Assembly: GCA_963693285.1 (NCBI GenBank)
Contig: OY848919.1
Coordinates: 7,497,461 to 7,561,460, forward strand
DNA: 64,000 bases
Origin: Xestospongia muta
Lineage: Eukaryota > Porifera > Demospongiae > Haplosclerida > Petrosiidae
Direction: 5' to 3'
Part shown: positions 13,201-28,200 of the stretch, one piece after another
Numbering within the stretch: position 1 is the stretch's first letter
Layout: every line of letters starts with the position of its first letter
The notes under the pieces: model-generated
Told to the model about the DNA's origin: nothing
What the model saw: the letters and a program-made list of their open reading frames with translations, nothing else
Databases searched by the model: none
Position numbers and translations under genes: made by a program

Positions 13201-16200
13201 TAGCAAAATTAGAATAACTTGAGAGGAGACAAACGCAAAGAATCATGAACCTTTTCAGTTTGACTTGCAAAACTCGTGTATAATGATAACATTACCACTT
13301 CTTTAATCATCAGAACATTGACACATACAGCATAAGACACTAGTTACACCTCTATGAATACAAAATGCTTTCGAGGATATGTACTACTATAACAGACAAC
13401 ATCTAATGATACTGACACTGACTATGTCTGATTATCCTTTTGCTAACAAAAGATTGAACAATTAGTCAACATAACAATTCTAATAGCCATGATATAACAT
13501 TATATGTATATATCAAATAATCTTTAAAATTTAGTAACATGTAGTAATCTCCTAGACAAATAATATTAACTGACTTTGTGACAAATATTTGGATCTGCAT
13601 TGAACTTTAACAGTATCTGTACGATATCACAGTGACCTTTTTCCGAGGCTAGATGTAGAGGTGTATTTCTACGCTAGAGGAAGTACGAAAGTGTTTATTA
13701 TTGATTATAACAACATTTAAAATTTTAAGAATATTTTCATCCATACATCATTAAACCACACAAAAAATTAAGCTAAGTGTTCATTTTAAAAATTCTCCCA
13801 AGATATTTTTGGTTGTGTTAGAATTGTAGTTGTTTTCCCAATTAATTTGCTGATAGCTGAGACTTACAATATCTATTTCTCCTTTCTGGAAAATATTTGG
13901 ATCTGCTTTGGACTTTAACAGTATCTGTACGATATCACAGTGACCTTTTTCCGAGGCTAGATGTAGAGGTGTATTTCCATACTAGAGGAAGTAGACAAGT
14001 GTTTATTAATTAAAACTTGTGATTTTTAGTAGTTATGATAAATGATAGAGAATTATTACTATTAAAGAATGGAGAAGCTACATTTTTAAGCTGTTTAGTT
14101 TAATTTACTTACATTTGGCTTTGAATATTCATAATCAGTATAATGAAGCATTGGTGAGAAAATGGACATTGACATTACATAGAATACAGTCTAAAACAAT
14201 CTTATAACTATCTAGCATGTAAACCATGCAAGAGAGAAAACATTAACTACAATTATACTTTGTTCATATTGACAGTGATATTAACTCCATGATATAACTC
14301 TGGCTAAAAGAAATGGATTGTATCATTGAATAGTCCATGCAACTCCACAAATGTTATGAAAAAGCAAGATTGCTAGTAATTTTAGTAAGCTGTAAACTAG
14401 AAATCTGAAGAATATTCATTAAAGCATTCTCCAGCTTCAGCAAAAAGTTTGTATACTGTTGAAAAGACCTTCAGTAGTAAAATTAGGATAAATTGAGAGG
14501 AGACAAATGCAGAAAATCATTAAATGTCTTATTATTACTCAAAAAAACTATTGTATAATGATGACAATACCACTTCTACATCATCAAAACATTGACACAT
14601 ATAGCATAAGATACTAGTTGTACCTCTATGAATACAAAAATGCTTTCAAGGACATGTACTATTATAACAGAACACATCTACTGATAGCTAACACTGACTA
14701 TGTTTGATTGTTCTTTGCTAATGAAAGATTGAAATACAAGTCAAGATCAATAAATGTAATAACTATGTTAATTAACATTATAATTATGTATATATCAAAT
14801 AATAATTTAAAGCTAGTAACATGTAGTAATCTCTACACACAACATACACTGACCCAGTATTCACAAATATTTGGATCTGCATTGAACTTTAACAGTATCT
14901 GTATGATATCACAGTGACCATTTTCTGAGGCTAGATGTAGAGGTGTTTTCCCATACTAGAGGAAATACACAAGTATTTATTGTTGATTATAATAACATTG
15001 AAATTTTATCAATATTTTGATGCATACTTATGATAAAAAGAACTACATAAAAACTAAGCAGGATTAAAATTTTCAAATTCTCCTAAGATACTTTTGGTTG
15101 TGTTGGTATTGTAGTTGTTTTTCTTATTATTTAAAACTTGAGATTTTAAGTAGTTATGAGAATAATAGAGAAGTCTTACTGCCAAAGTAATAAAATAAAA
15201 GTAATTGAATAGTCATGATCAGTAATATAAAGCAATGATGAAAAAATAGACATTGACATTGCAATACAAACACGGTCTAAACAATCTTATAACTATCTAG
15301 CATGTAAACCATGCAAAAGAGAAAACATTAACTACAATATATTCTGTTTATGTTGACAATGACCACTAACTCCGTATATAACTCTGGCTAATAATAAGCT
15401 AGAAATAATGATTTGTATCATTCAATAGTCCATGCAACTCTACAAATATTAAGAAAAAAAAAAGATTGCAAACAATTTTATGAAAGTTAAAATCAAATAT
15501 CACACATTAATGAAAATTTTGCTTTTGATTAATAAATGCTTATGCAAGCACTCTCGAGGTTCAACAGGAAAGTTTGTAAACTGTTGAAAAACCATCAATA
15601 GTAAAATTCACATAAATTGAGAGGAAACAAATACAAAGAATCATGAAAGTTTCAGTATGACACGGAAATCATTACGATGTCATGACCAAATTAGGCTATT
15701 GATATTGTTTTAATTCAAATTTCATTAAACATCAGTCATTATGAATGTTGACAAAGTATACCACAGATATAGTAATTCATTTGTAAATGTTGTAGGAAAT
15801 AACTGGGACTACAGTACTGTATAGTAGGTAACTTTGGAGAGAGAAAATTTTGGTACATCTCTTAAATGCCCGTGATTGATCTCTTGTTAAAGAATATATT
15901 GCTTTGCAAAGTAAATACTAACAAACAACAGTAATTACTACTATTTGTTTAGTATACTAACCTTTACAGGATGATAAATATTGACATTAGCACCTGATGT
16001 AAGTGCTAGAGTAACATTTTCAACATTACCACTTTCAGCTGAACTCAAAAGTAAGTCATCCTGTTAATATAATTTTATTATAGCTATGACATGTATCCAA
16101 ATAAAATTAGATCATGTTTATAATAATATGAAAACATGTAAGTTCAATAGTCTATGTTAACATATATAGTAAATATATTATTACATTTATCACTAACATT

Positions 16201-19200
16201 TCTAACTTGGTCAATATCTCTTACTCCAAAAGAACATAACAATTTAACAATGTTATGGTGACCACAACAGTATGCTATGTACAGTGGACTATGTCCCCAC
16301 TATAAAATGAAATAAATTTAATAAACTTTATTAGACTAAGAATAAAGTATTATTTTATGGTTCACTACAACTGAATATAACACACAGGCTTGAGCTTGTT
16401 ATATATAAAGATATTCAAAAGGAGAACATAAATTGAATATAACCTCAGTAATTAAAACAATAACAAATATGGTAACCAAACAAGGAGCAGTATTTGCAGT
16501 ATCATATAGCTCAATAGATGTAATAATAACAAGAGAAAAAATGGTAGATATTTGGTAAGGCAATTCAAACTTATATGCAAATATTTTGGCAAAACTCTTT
16601 AATGATAAAAGTTATGTTGCAACATATTGAACTATTTTTTCAAATGTTATTTTTCTTTTATCAAAGAAGATTGATTTTGGATATCACTATATAGCTTAAT
16701 TAAACCAGTCACATTAACAATTAGACAGTCCTATATCATATTAAGAACTATATTAGTCACACCCACCAATATTTAATTGTAAAATTGCATGGTGTGAAAA
16801 GTTTTAACTTAATCATCCTTGTCAAATTGGTATTAATCTCTACCCTGTCCTATTAGGCAGGTAGTACTACATATATGTACATATAGTACTACCTGTCTCA
16901 TAGGACCATGCTATGGTTGAAGTGTTGGCAGGAAAATGAAACAAAATTCATTAGTTGATAAGTAAACTAAAAGTATTACATAAAGTTAAGTTTTATTTAC
17001 TACTTTCAATACTCATATAATGTATAAAATAAAGTACAAAAAGAACATTTACATTACATAAGAACACAGTCCAAAAGAATGTTATAATTACCTAGCATAT
17101 AAAGTGAGTTAGTGAAAAAATAATAACTAAAATTACCACAGATATATTAATCAATTTTTTTAGGTATAAGAAGGAGCTAGGACTATATCATCATATTAAT
17201 ACAAGTACAAGGATAATGATTGTAACACCTGCTCTGAAATGAGAGCAACACTATGATAATGGATTATACCTACCAGTAAATATACACTGTTTCTTATCAA
17301 TACCTCTTAATAACACTATATAACATCCAAATTTGTGCTTAATTAACTTGACTAGTGTATGCTACTACCTTAGTGTCAAAAAGAAACTTGGAGTGGCTCA
17401 CTAATGGCTGTGCTTCCTACACTTAAGAGTTTAGAGTTTAAGATTTAGCATGTAGGTCTAGTAACAGTATTAAAGTATATGTAATATAATGTTGATGATA
17501 TCACTTCCATAATCATCAGAACACCTTGACACAAACAGTATATCTGACTAGTTGTACCTCCATTAATATGAAGATGTTTTCAAGAATATATATATGTACT
17601 GTTATAAAAGGTTATATCTACTGATAACTGCCACTATCTATGTTTTTTAAAATAGTCTATAATATAAAATAAATATAAAATAGCCTATAATATTTTGTCA
17701 GAAGTAGGAGAATATGCTTTAGTTCAGCTATTATAAAGAAATAAAATTCTCTGTTCTTATTCATTTCTTTCTGTTAATGTTACTTATTCATAAAATTGTT
17801 TCTTGAGGGTAGCTCTTGATAGTTAACTGCTGAGACAAAAGTGCTCAAAACAAAAATTCTAAAAGGCAATCCATTGTAGTTTAGCAAGTTACCTCTGAGA
17901 TTTTCATGTCCAAACTGTATGGTTATTGAATTATCTTGTACTATAAAGTAGCAGAGGCAAAGGCAAAATCAGAAAGATGAAAAAATTCAGCATTGATCAA
18001 TTGTGTCTATGATCTGTGATGCTTAGAAGCCTTATCCTAAACTATAGCTGAGTTATAGTAAAGGGATTTTACAGAAAGGAGTACTGCATGAATCAAAAGG
18101 TATTGATCAGTTTTGAGTGATATATTTATTGTTTTTTGCCAATGGAGCTGAATGAACAATCCAGGCCGACGCTACATAAACATTGTTTCCACATGACTAA
18201 TTAAATATGGATTTAAATATATAGTAACACATAGTAATTACTACACACATTAAACACTGACCATGTCACAAATATTGGGATCTGCATTGAACTTTAACAG
18301 TAACTGTACAACATCATAGCAACCTCGTCGTGAAGCTAAATGTAGAGCTGTTTTCTGAAACTAAAAGTATGCAAATGTTCTTAACTCATCATAATAGAAT
18401 TGGATTTTATTAAAAATATAATACATAACAATCATAAAACAGACCACATACTAAATTAGAAACACAATTAAAATAATAAAAATTGTAATAAGATACTTTT
18501 GACTGTGTTAATGTTGTTGTTATTTCTTTATCATAGAAAATTGGAGATTTGAATTAGTTATGATAACATGAAAGGGAAGTTTTATTATTAAGGGTTGAAT
18601 AGGCCACATATGTAAGCTCTCCAGCTAAAATGGCTTCACCTGAGACTTTTATTAGTCGCACCATTTTAACCACAAAAATAATTTAATGATAATAGTTTGC
18701 ACTTTGGTTATACCTCTACTGTATGGTACATCCCCTAGCTGTCTTTAAAATTAAAATTGGTCTTATAGTAAAAGTATAAAAGTATAGAGTTATGCTGACA
18801 ATACCACTCTCACGTCAGAACATGTTGACATAAATAATATGACAAATTAGTGTGAATACAAAGATTCTTCCAAAGATGTCTACAATTATATAAAGCCACA
18901 CTTACTGATATATAGGTGATAATACCTATGATATTTAATCCTTTATAACAAAAGATTGAAAAAAACAAGTTGATATAGAATCTTCTAGTATCTACACACA
19001 TAACAATCTACATACATTAAATGCTTGATCTAAATCTAATAACATGCAGTAATGTCTTGTACTCACAATATAATATACTAACCTTGTTGCAAATATTGGG
19101 ATTTGCATTAGAATTTAACAATAAGTGTACAGTATTGTAGTGATAAGCTAGATGTAGAGGTGCTTGCTGATCCTAGAGGATGGATACAAGTGTTCATTGT

Positions 19201-22200
19201 TGATGGTGATAGCTTTAAAATTTTAAGAATGTTATAGTGCATACTTATAACAAAAGGACTATTATAATGAAATTAAACATTATTAAAATTGTAATATGAT
19301 ACGTTGGGTTGTGTTGGTACTGTATTATTTTCCTATTCTATACTTGAGGTTTGAAGTAGTTATAATAAAATAATAGAGAAGTCTTATTATTAAGTGTTGA
19401 AGATACTACATATGTAAGCTCTCCGGCTAAAATTGCTTAACCTGAACCTTACATTAGCCACACCATTTTAACCACAATCAAAAAATTTAATAATACTATG
19501 TTTGTACTTGGTTTATACCTCTAGTGTGTGGTTCATCCCGTAGATGTATTTAAAATTAAAATTGGTTTGTATGGTCTTATAGTAATGGTATAAAGTATCG
19601 TGTAATGTTGACAATATCACTCTCACATCAGAACATGTTGATATAAATGACATGATATACTAGTTTGAATATAAGGATTCTTCTAAGGATATCTACAATT
19701 ATACCAAGCCACACTTACTGATATGTGATAAATACCTATGATATTTAATCCTTCATGACAAAAGATTAAAAAAACAGTTGATATAGAAATTTCTAATAAC
19801 ACATACATAGCATTTAATGTCCATTAAATACTTGATATTAAATCTAGTAACATGTAGTGAACACTTATACTCACAATATACACTGACCTTGTCATAAATA
19901 TTGGGATCTGCATTAGAGTTTAACAGTAGCTGTACAAATTCATAGTAATCACCTTTACAAGCTAGATGTAGAGGTGTTTGTTGGTCCTAGAGGATAGATA
20001 CAAGTATTTATTGTTGACTGTGATAGTGTAAATTTAAAGAATGTTATAGTGTATACCTATAACAAAAGGACCATATAATAACATTGAACATTATTAAAAT
20101 AGTAATATCATATTTTGGGTTATGTTGGTATTGTGATTATTTTCCTATTCTTTAAAACTTGAGATTTGAAGTAGTTATGATAGAATGATAGAGAAATCTT
20201 ATTATTAAGTGTTGAAGATACTACATATGTAAGGTCTCCAGCTAAAATGCTTAACCTGAGCCTTACATTAGTCACAACATTTTAAGCACAATCAGATAAT
20301 TTAATAATAATAGGTTTATTTACACTTGGTTTATACGTCTAATGTATGGTACATCACTTTGCTGACTTTAAAATTATAATTGGTTTGTGTGGTCTTATAG
20401 TAATAGTATAAAGTATAGTGTAATGTTGACAATATCACTCTCACATCAGAACATGTTGACATAAATGACATGACATACTAGTGTGAATATAAGGATTCTT
20501 CCAAGGATATCTACAATTAACCCAAGCCACACTTACTGATAGGTCATAATACTTATGATATTTAATCTTTTATGACAAAAGATTGAAAAAAACAAGTTGA
20601 TATAGAAACTTCTAATAACTACATACATAACATTTAATTAATTACTTGATCTAAATCTAGTAACATGTAGTAAACTCTTATACTGACAATATATATACAC
20701 TGACCTTGTCACAAATATTAGGATCTGCATTAAACTTTAATAGTAAGTGTACAATATGATAGTGAACATTTCTCAAAGCTTGAAATAGACGTGTTTGCTG
20801 GTTCTAGAGGATGGATACAAGTACTTATTGTTAATTGTGATAGCATAAAATTTAAATAATGTTATAGTCCATACCTATAACAAAAGGACCATATAATAAA
20901 ATTAAACATTATTAAAATAGTAATATCATATTTTGGGTTATGTTGGTATTGTAATTATTTTCCAATTCTATTAATCTTGAGATTTGAACTAGTTATGATA
21001 AAATGATAACATGTGGACTTTACAACAGTAGTATCAAAATCATCGTCAAGGAAAAAGAAAGCTTAAAATTCGCAAAGGAATTTTCAGCCTGCAGAGGTCA
21101 AGCTGCCGTTTCTCGAAAAATAAAAAATTTAAAGTGGATATTTTTTAGTATATTGTAGACAATTTTAGAAGAATACGCACCAGCAAGACAGAAGACCGTT
21201 GGTCAAAGCAATCATCATAAAAGTTATGAAAAGTGTTTCCAAGATTGTACACGGACTTGGAGCGAAGTAATACTTCAGGAAACACCACAAAGCACCGAAA
21301 ACCTGCTACTACGGGACGTTTCCAAAGAACGTTTCATCTTCAAGTTACAATAAATTTTGTATATGAAATATTGATACATTTTAAAGCGTCATGTAAAGGC
21401 TCAGAGAAACTTTCATCACGAATCTAGCACTTAATCTTGCTTGGCAATTGAACGATACTATCACTTACTCAGTTACCGCTTCACAGACACGGCAAGACTT
21501 ATTCATTTGTATTAGCCTTTCTTGTTGATTCATTTCCCTTTAATAGAAGAGAATGCTGAGTCATCAAACAACAGTTTGTAATATGCATCACGTGATCCAC
21601 AATAATTTGACCACACCTTGTCCAATCTTAAATGTACATGTACATGCAATATAGATCTGCACTGGGCACCGCGGCGAGGTTAAGCACTTTAGTACATTTT
21701 TATTTATACCTGGTTTATATGTCTAGTGTATAGTACATCGCCTAGCTTTTTATAAAATTAAAATTAGTTGTGTGGTCTTATAGTAATAGTATTAAAGTAT
21801 AATGTAATTGTGTCAAAATCAATCTCACATAAGAACATGTTGACATAAATGACATGATATACTAATATGAATACAAGGACTCTTCTAAGGATATCTACAA
21901 TTATACCAAGCCACATTTACTGATAGCTGATAATACCTACAGACATGCCAACCCCTGACTTAGAAATTGAGTGAGAGGCTCCAAAAAAATGAGTGAGACA
22001 GGATGAAAATGAGTGAGATGTGGAAAAATGTTTCAACAATAATTGCAAAAAAATATTACAAAAACTGGAAAAAATTAAGACATGCACGTCTTACAAAAAA
22101 TGGAAAAAATGATGAGTGGCCTTGTATACAGGTCAAGTTATTTACTTTTAGACAAGTATAGTTTGTTGTATTCCTTAGTTGCCTTCTTGGCAGCTTCAAG

Positions 22201-25200
22201 AATAAAACTAAGTCTCGGCCTAATTTACAACTCAATGGTACACTATCAAGCATTATTTGTGTGAAACTTGCAAATACAGAGCCCTGTAGCAGTTATAATC
22301 CTCCAAAAGATGTTCTTGAAAACCATACTGAAAACCCTCTCTTCTAGTGCATTTGAGTGAGTAAGTATGAGTAATATTGGTACTTTACGTAGCTTTTCAA
22401 ATCTTCAAAATAGCATGTGGCCACTAAATTTGTTGACACTGGGTTAAAAATAAGGACACACCTCCTTTTCTGATCTGAAATGCGTGAGACGTGTTCATGT
22501 TTGCGTGTGAGCGTGAGGGATTGCCCAAAAGCGTGTGTCTCACGCAAAATGCGTGTGAGTTGGCATGTTTGTACCTATCATATTTAATCCTTTATGACAA
22601 AAGATTGAAAAAAACAAATTGATACAGAAACTTCTAATAGCTACATACATAACATTTTATTAATTACTTGATCTAAATCTAGTAACATGTAGTGATAATC
22701 TTATACCCACAATATAGACTGACCTTGTCACAATTATTCGGATCTGCTCTAAAGCTCATTCCTGAGATGACAAAATCATTGTGAAAGTTTCTCAAAGCTA
22801 GAAATAGAGGAGTTTTCGGGTCCTAGAGGAATGATGCAAGTATTTATTGCTCATTGTGATAGCATAAAAATTTAAAAGACTATCATAATACATACCTATG
22901 ATAAAACATCCACATAATGAATTAAATATTATTAACATTGTAATATGATACTTTAGGTTGTGCTGGTATTGTAATTATTTTCTCTATTCTTTAAAACTTG
23001 AGATTTGAAGTTGTTATGATAAAATGATAGAAATGTTTTATTATTAAGGGTTAAAGATGCTACATATGTAGGTCTCAATATTAGCAAATTTGGCAAGTTG
23101 TGTTTCATTAATCAAACTTATATCCTAACGAAATTTTGCCGAAGTCTATTTTGTATCAATTTGTCAATATTTCTCTCTCCAAAATTATTGGTTATATGAC
23201 ATTACAGTAATATATTAGTACAAGTATTAGTAACACTTGGTCTAAACAAAGACATGAATAATATAATATTTGAATTATAACTACTCCATTTCATAACAGG
23301 AACTGTTTGTAATGCCAATATAACTTCAAGTTTGTATTTGACTTATATCTAGTGTGGTATCTCTGTCTATTAATTCACAAATTATAAAGTTTGGGTCAAC
23401 AGAAATTACTAATAAAATTGTTCGTGTCATTTGTGAGTTGACAAAGACAAACTATGAATATGATTTACCATAAATACAAGAATCCAACATGTCAACTGTT
23501 TACACATAAAATCATAGCATTTTGCTAAACATGAATTTGGGAAAAGGTTGTATTAATTGTGCAAGGTTAGAAGAATATTTGTCAAAATGTCAAGTAAGAA
23601 TATTAATTAAAGTAAAGGTTTGGTTCAAAGAACGGCTTGTTCTGTAAAATATTTGTATCAACAAAATAAAATGATAAAGAAGTCTCATGGAATAGGAAAA
23701 GATAGATTAAACTACTTTCTAAACTAAACAATATCTATAAGAGCAGGTGGGACTAAATAGCTTAAATGCCTGTGACTGATCTCCTTTGTTATAGAATATA
23801 ATACTTTAAAAGTAAACACTAACAAACAACAGCATTTATTAATATTTAATTAGTGTACTAACCAAATAAAGTTGACGAATATTGACATTAGCTCCTAATG
23901 TAAGTGCTAGAGTAACGTTCTCTATATCTCTTTTGTTAACTGAAGTCAAAAGTAATTCATCCTGTTAAAAAAATAATATATTATAACTGTGACATGTACC
24001 CACATATAATTAGGCCATGTTTATAATACATAATATGTAAAATCACCATGTCCATGTCATCATATACAGTAAATATATTTTATTATATTTATCACTGACA
24101 TTTTTAACTTGCTCCATATCTCTCGCTCCATAGGAACATAAGAGATTAATAATGTCATGTCTTTTTGAATTGTATGCTAGAAAAAGTGGACTATGTCCCA
24201 ACTACAAAATGAAATAAAATGTTCAATAATAACAATAGATAAAAATTGTATATATATAGAAATATATGCATACACACATGGTCCAAAACAATCTTAGTAC
24301 TATTCAGGTATTTTTCATGTAAGAACACATTAATGTTATACATAGTGTAATGTTAAAATTCTCCAGAAGTGACCAATCTCACATAAAACACACATTTTCA
24401 ATTTTTGGTCCACAAACTCAATCCAGCTTGAAAACTTACATTTTAAGCTTTTACAAGAAAAAAAATGGAGTTTTAACATTTATATATAATACAGTCATAA
24501 TTATATATATATCATAAATTGGAATGCTTTTGTCCAGAAGTCAATAGCTTTGTTTACTTGATTAAGGATATATAATAAAATATGGTTCCCTTTAATACAG
24601 CTGAATATAACAGACATAAGAAATAAGAAAAAACTGGGACTACAGTATTATATAAGTACAAATATTACTATAACATATTAAAATAAGAGATGAATAATAC
24701 TTTATATTTGAAACATGACTAGTAATATAGTAACACCATATTTTAACCACATCTCTCAGGAACACTAATGGACTTCTAGTGTATGGTACACCCTTGTCTC
24801 AAAAATAAATGTGAGTGTCTCACTACTGGCTGTTCTTCCTAAATTCAAGAGTTTAGTGTTTGGTTTTTGGAATAGTTAGTACCAGTTTAAATATAGCATA
24901 ATGCTGATGATACCATTCCCAATATCATAGTGGTACTTATGTGAATACAATGATGTTTTCATGGATATGTACTATTATAAGAGGCTACACCTACAGATAG
25001 CTGCCACTGGCTATACTTGTTATTAATCCTTTAATAACAAATGATCAGTCATTGAAAACTCTAATAATCATACCAATAACATTTTATATCAATTAAATGG
25101 AGTAACCTCTACACATGATATACACTTACTATATCACAGATATTGGAATCTGTATTAGATTTAATAAAGAGTAGCTGTATAATAAGCTAAAGTAAAGTTA

Positions 25201-28200
25201 AACAAGAAGCAGTAATGAAACCACTGGTACAATTATGAAAAACACTGTCCTCATTATATCAGTGAAATTAAAAACATTATCATTATCAATTCATGAAATA
25301 ATATGGTGTTGTCAAAAGAGACAAACACTTTTTAACAAGTACTGTATTAAAGACTTATTATAATTAATGTTTCTAACAAACTATTAATTATTCTTAAAAG
25401 TATTACGGTCAAACCATTTTAACACTATATAAGCCAAGGTAGTATATATGCGTTAATGATGACTACATCTAACATTTCCATTTGCAAATGATTCATACAT
25501 CCTCATATACTAATAATAAGAGAAAAGATAATGAACATTTCATAAGACAATCCCAAGATATATATAAAAAAAATTGGAAAACAGTTTCTCTGTTAAAAAT
25601 ATGTGGTTGTGACCATCAAATTATATTTTTAAAATTAGCATAATTTTGATATCACTGGGTAGCTTTAAGCTATTTTTCTAGTCACATTACCTATTGGTCA
25701 TACATCATGAGAAATTAAAAGAAGCACCTTTTATTTCACACATTCAGCTTTCATTTTAAATTGCATGGAGTGAAAATGATGCACTTGTTAAATTGGCAAT
25801 TGATCTATATCCTGTCCTACTAGACAGGTAGTACTACATATACATATATGTGGTAGAGACAACAAGTGAAATACAAACTATACACAATACATACTGACCT
25901 TGTTACAAGAATTTGGATCTGCTTTTGATTGTAAGAGAAACTTAACTGTCTCAATGTGTCCACAAAATGAAGCATAATGTAAAGCTGTATACTGTTTCTG
26001 AAAACAGCAAAGAATGAAAATAAAAATATGACTATTACTATTTTAAAATAATAGTAAAACTGTATTTACATTATAGATTCTAATACTACACTATGGCTTT
26101 GAGTGTCTTTGTTATAAATTGCTGGTATATACATGCAAATTATTTCAATGTCCTATTGTTTTCATCATCATATGTATTCCTGTATTACAATGTCATGACA
26201 TATACAGTGTAGCTCTTTACATTTCATGTATTATAATTATGACAATCAAAAGATTTTACTATTTAAAGTGCTAGGTGTTGTACACCTGTCTTCTCATGAA
26301 AATATTAGTACCAGTTTAAATATAGCATAATGCTGATGATACCATTTCCAAAATCATAGTGGTACTTATGTGAATACAATGATGTTTTCATGGATATTGT
26401 TAAAAATAAAGTTATAATTGTGAAATTAATGAGCTTTTCTTTCTAAAAAAGAGTCATTTACTATATAATAAGCTATAACTTACATCTGAGTCTTCTGTAT
26501 TGATATTAGCATTGTTGTTTAAAGCTTCTTCCACTTTATCTACCTGTCCCTTTGAGGCAGCTACTAATAAAATCTCATTCTAAAAATCACATCAAGTAAA
26601 TACAGATAATATACATCATAATAAATTCAACAGTATATACAAGTGTTGAGTTTAATTACTATTCTACATATGGATCACATGACAAAGCTACAGTTTCTCC
26701 ATCCAAATCAATATTGTGTTTGTTATATAAAGAGCTCCTAGTATTGATGCGCCTTATAGTCTTATAATCAGGTGTAAGCTAGGGTAACAACCATACAATC
26801 CAATATAATATCAAAATTAATTATTTTTAATTCCAACACTTGTAAACAAATAAGTTTGAGTTTAGCCAAATCCTTAATATTTCTTTGTAAATTATATTAT
26901 GAAATCAATTAGTAACGCTGTTGTACCTTATTATTACATGACATGTTTTATACTAATGCTTTAATGGTAGATAGGTACTAGCTATAGAAACCAGTATTAA
27001 ATGAAAAATAATGAAAATGAAACATTGAACACAACAATTATATCAGTAATTGTCATAATAATTATCCATTAAATGTATTGTAATGTGTATAAGGACTTGG
27101 GCAATAAATAGGAGACATTTTAATATAAGTATATACGTGTACATAATATCATTGGAACAATCAAGTACTTGAGTTATTCTAAACATTGACTTCAATACAT
27201 CTATATACTTACATAATCAGAATAAGCACCTGCATTATCAAAGAGTTGCACTATTGTGTTATAATCATTGATGTAAGCTGTAGTATGAGGTGTTATACAT
27301 AATCCAATATAAGTCTATATGATGAGTAAAGAAAATGAAATTATATATCAGTGTATACACAATACAAGCCATTACTTTACATTGACATGTATTAATTTAG
27401 ACATCATTATCACACAACATAATTGATTTCATTCGATTAGATTATATGACAATATTTAAAATACCACATGTAAAGATCAGGTATGTTTTAAATTGTGGAT
27501 ACTAATTTAGTAACTTTATATAACAAATAGAATAATAATTAACAACTTTTGTAAGTGTTTAATTTTAAATTAATGTTTTTAATATTCATTTTTTTATTTA
27601 CTATACAAAATCATATTAACAACAAACATTTCAATAGTCAGAGCGACTATCTTCATCAGTGGCTTAAATAATGAAAAGTAAAAAAGCTTCTATTTATATT
27701 ACACACTTAAGGTACAAATTTTAAAAAATTCAAAACATCTTGCATTCCTGCACGCGTTGAGTAGGTGGCTGCTACGTGACTTTTCATAATTTACTTTTAC
27801 TTTTCTTTATTCAAGCCACTGATGAAGATAGTTGCTCTGACTATTGAAAAGTTGGCGTTAATAATTTTTTGTTTGGCAAAATAAAAAAATCAATATTAAA
27901 AACACTAATCGACCCAAACACCCAGGTCTTTTTTTTCAATTTTAAATTAATGTTTAGGTGTGGGAAAAACAAATTAATACTTATTAAATCTACATAATAA
28001 CTTTGAATTAACTGTTAAGTTAGTAAATGCATGTTACTAACAGAACGAAGTGTACACTTTAATATTGATCTGTAATTAATCAATGAGACTAAAACAATAG
28101 ATCTTGAAAGGAGCATGTCACATCAATTATCATGGTAAGTGTAATTTACTTACAGAAGCTGCAACTATATAGCAACCACTGCTTGGGCTAGATAAGGTCC

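Larger units (their letters stand above)
10000..15660. repeat. Ankyrin exon-intron tandem array, family I
   Basis: Units of about 0.8-1.2 kb, each one ankyrin exon plus intron, repeat from here to 15.66 kb. Shared intron markers include CTCCATGATATAACTCTGGC (about 11812, 12971, 14284), ATAGCATAAGATACTAG (about 10065, 14600) and ACATGTAGTAATCTC. Shared introns show growth by whole-unit duplication. Confidence 0.85.
18240..23060. repeat. Ankyrin exon-intron tandem array, family II
   Basis: Five units of about 0.8 kb, plus inserts, share intron text distinct from family I. Examples are ATACCTATGATATTTAATCC (about 18926, 19731) and ACATCAGAACATGTTGA (about 19625, 20443). Two later insertions (about 21015-21695 and 21940-22571) stretch the last unit. 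Confidence 0.82.

Noticed and set aside
10000..15660. Regular repetition resembling a CRISPR or satellite array
   Set aside because: The period is 0.8-1.2 kb and each unit contains a spliceable ankyrin exon; this is gene-internal duplication.
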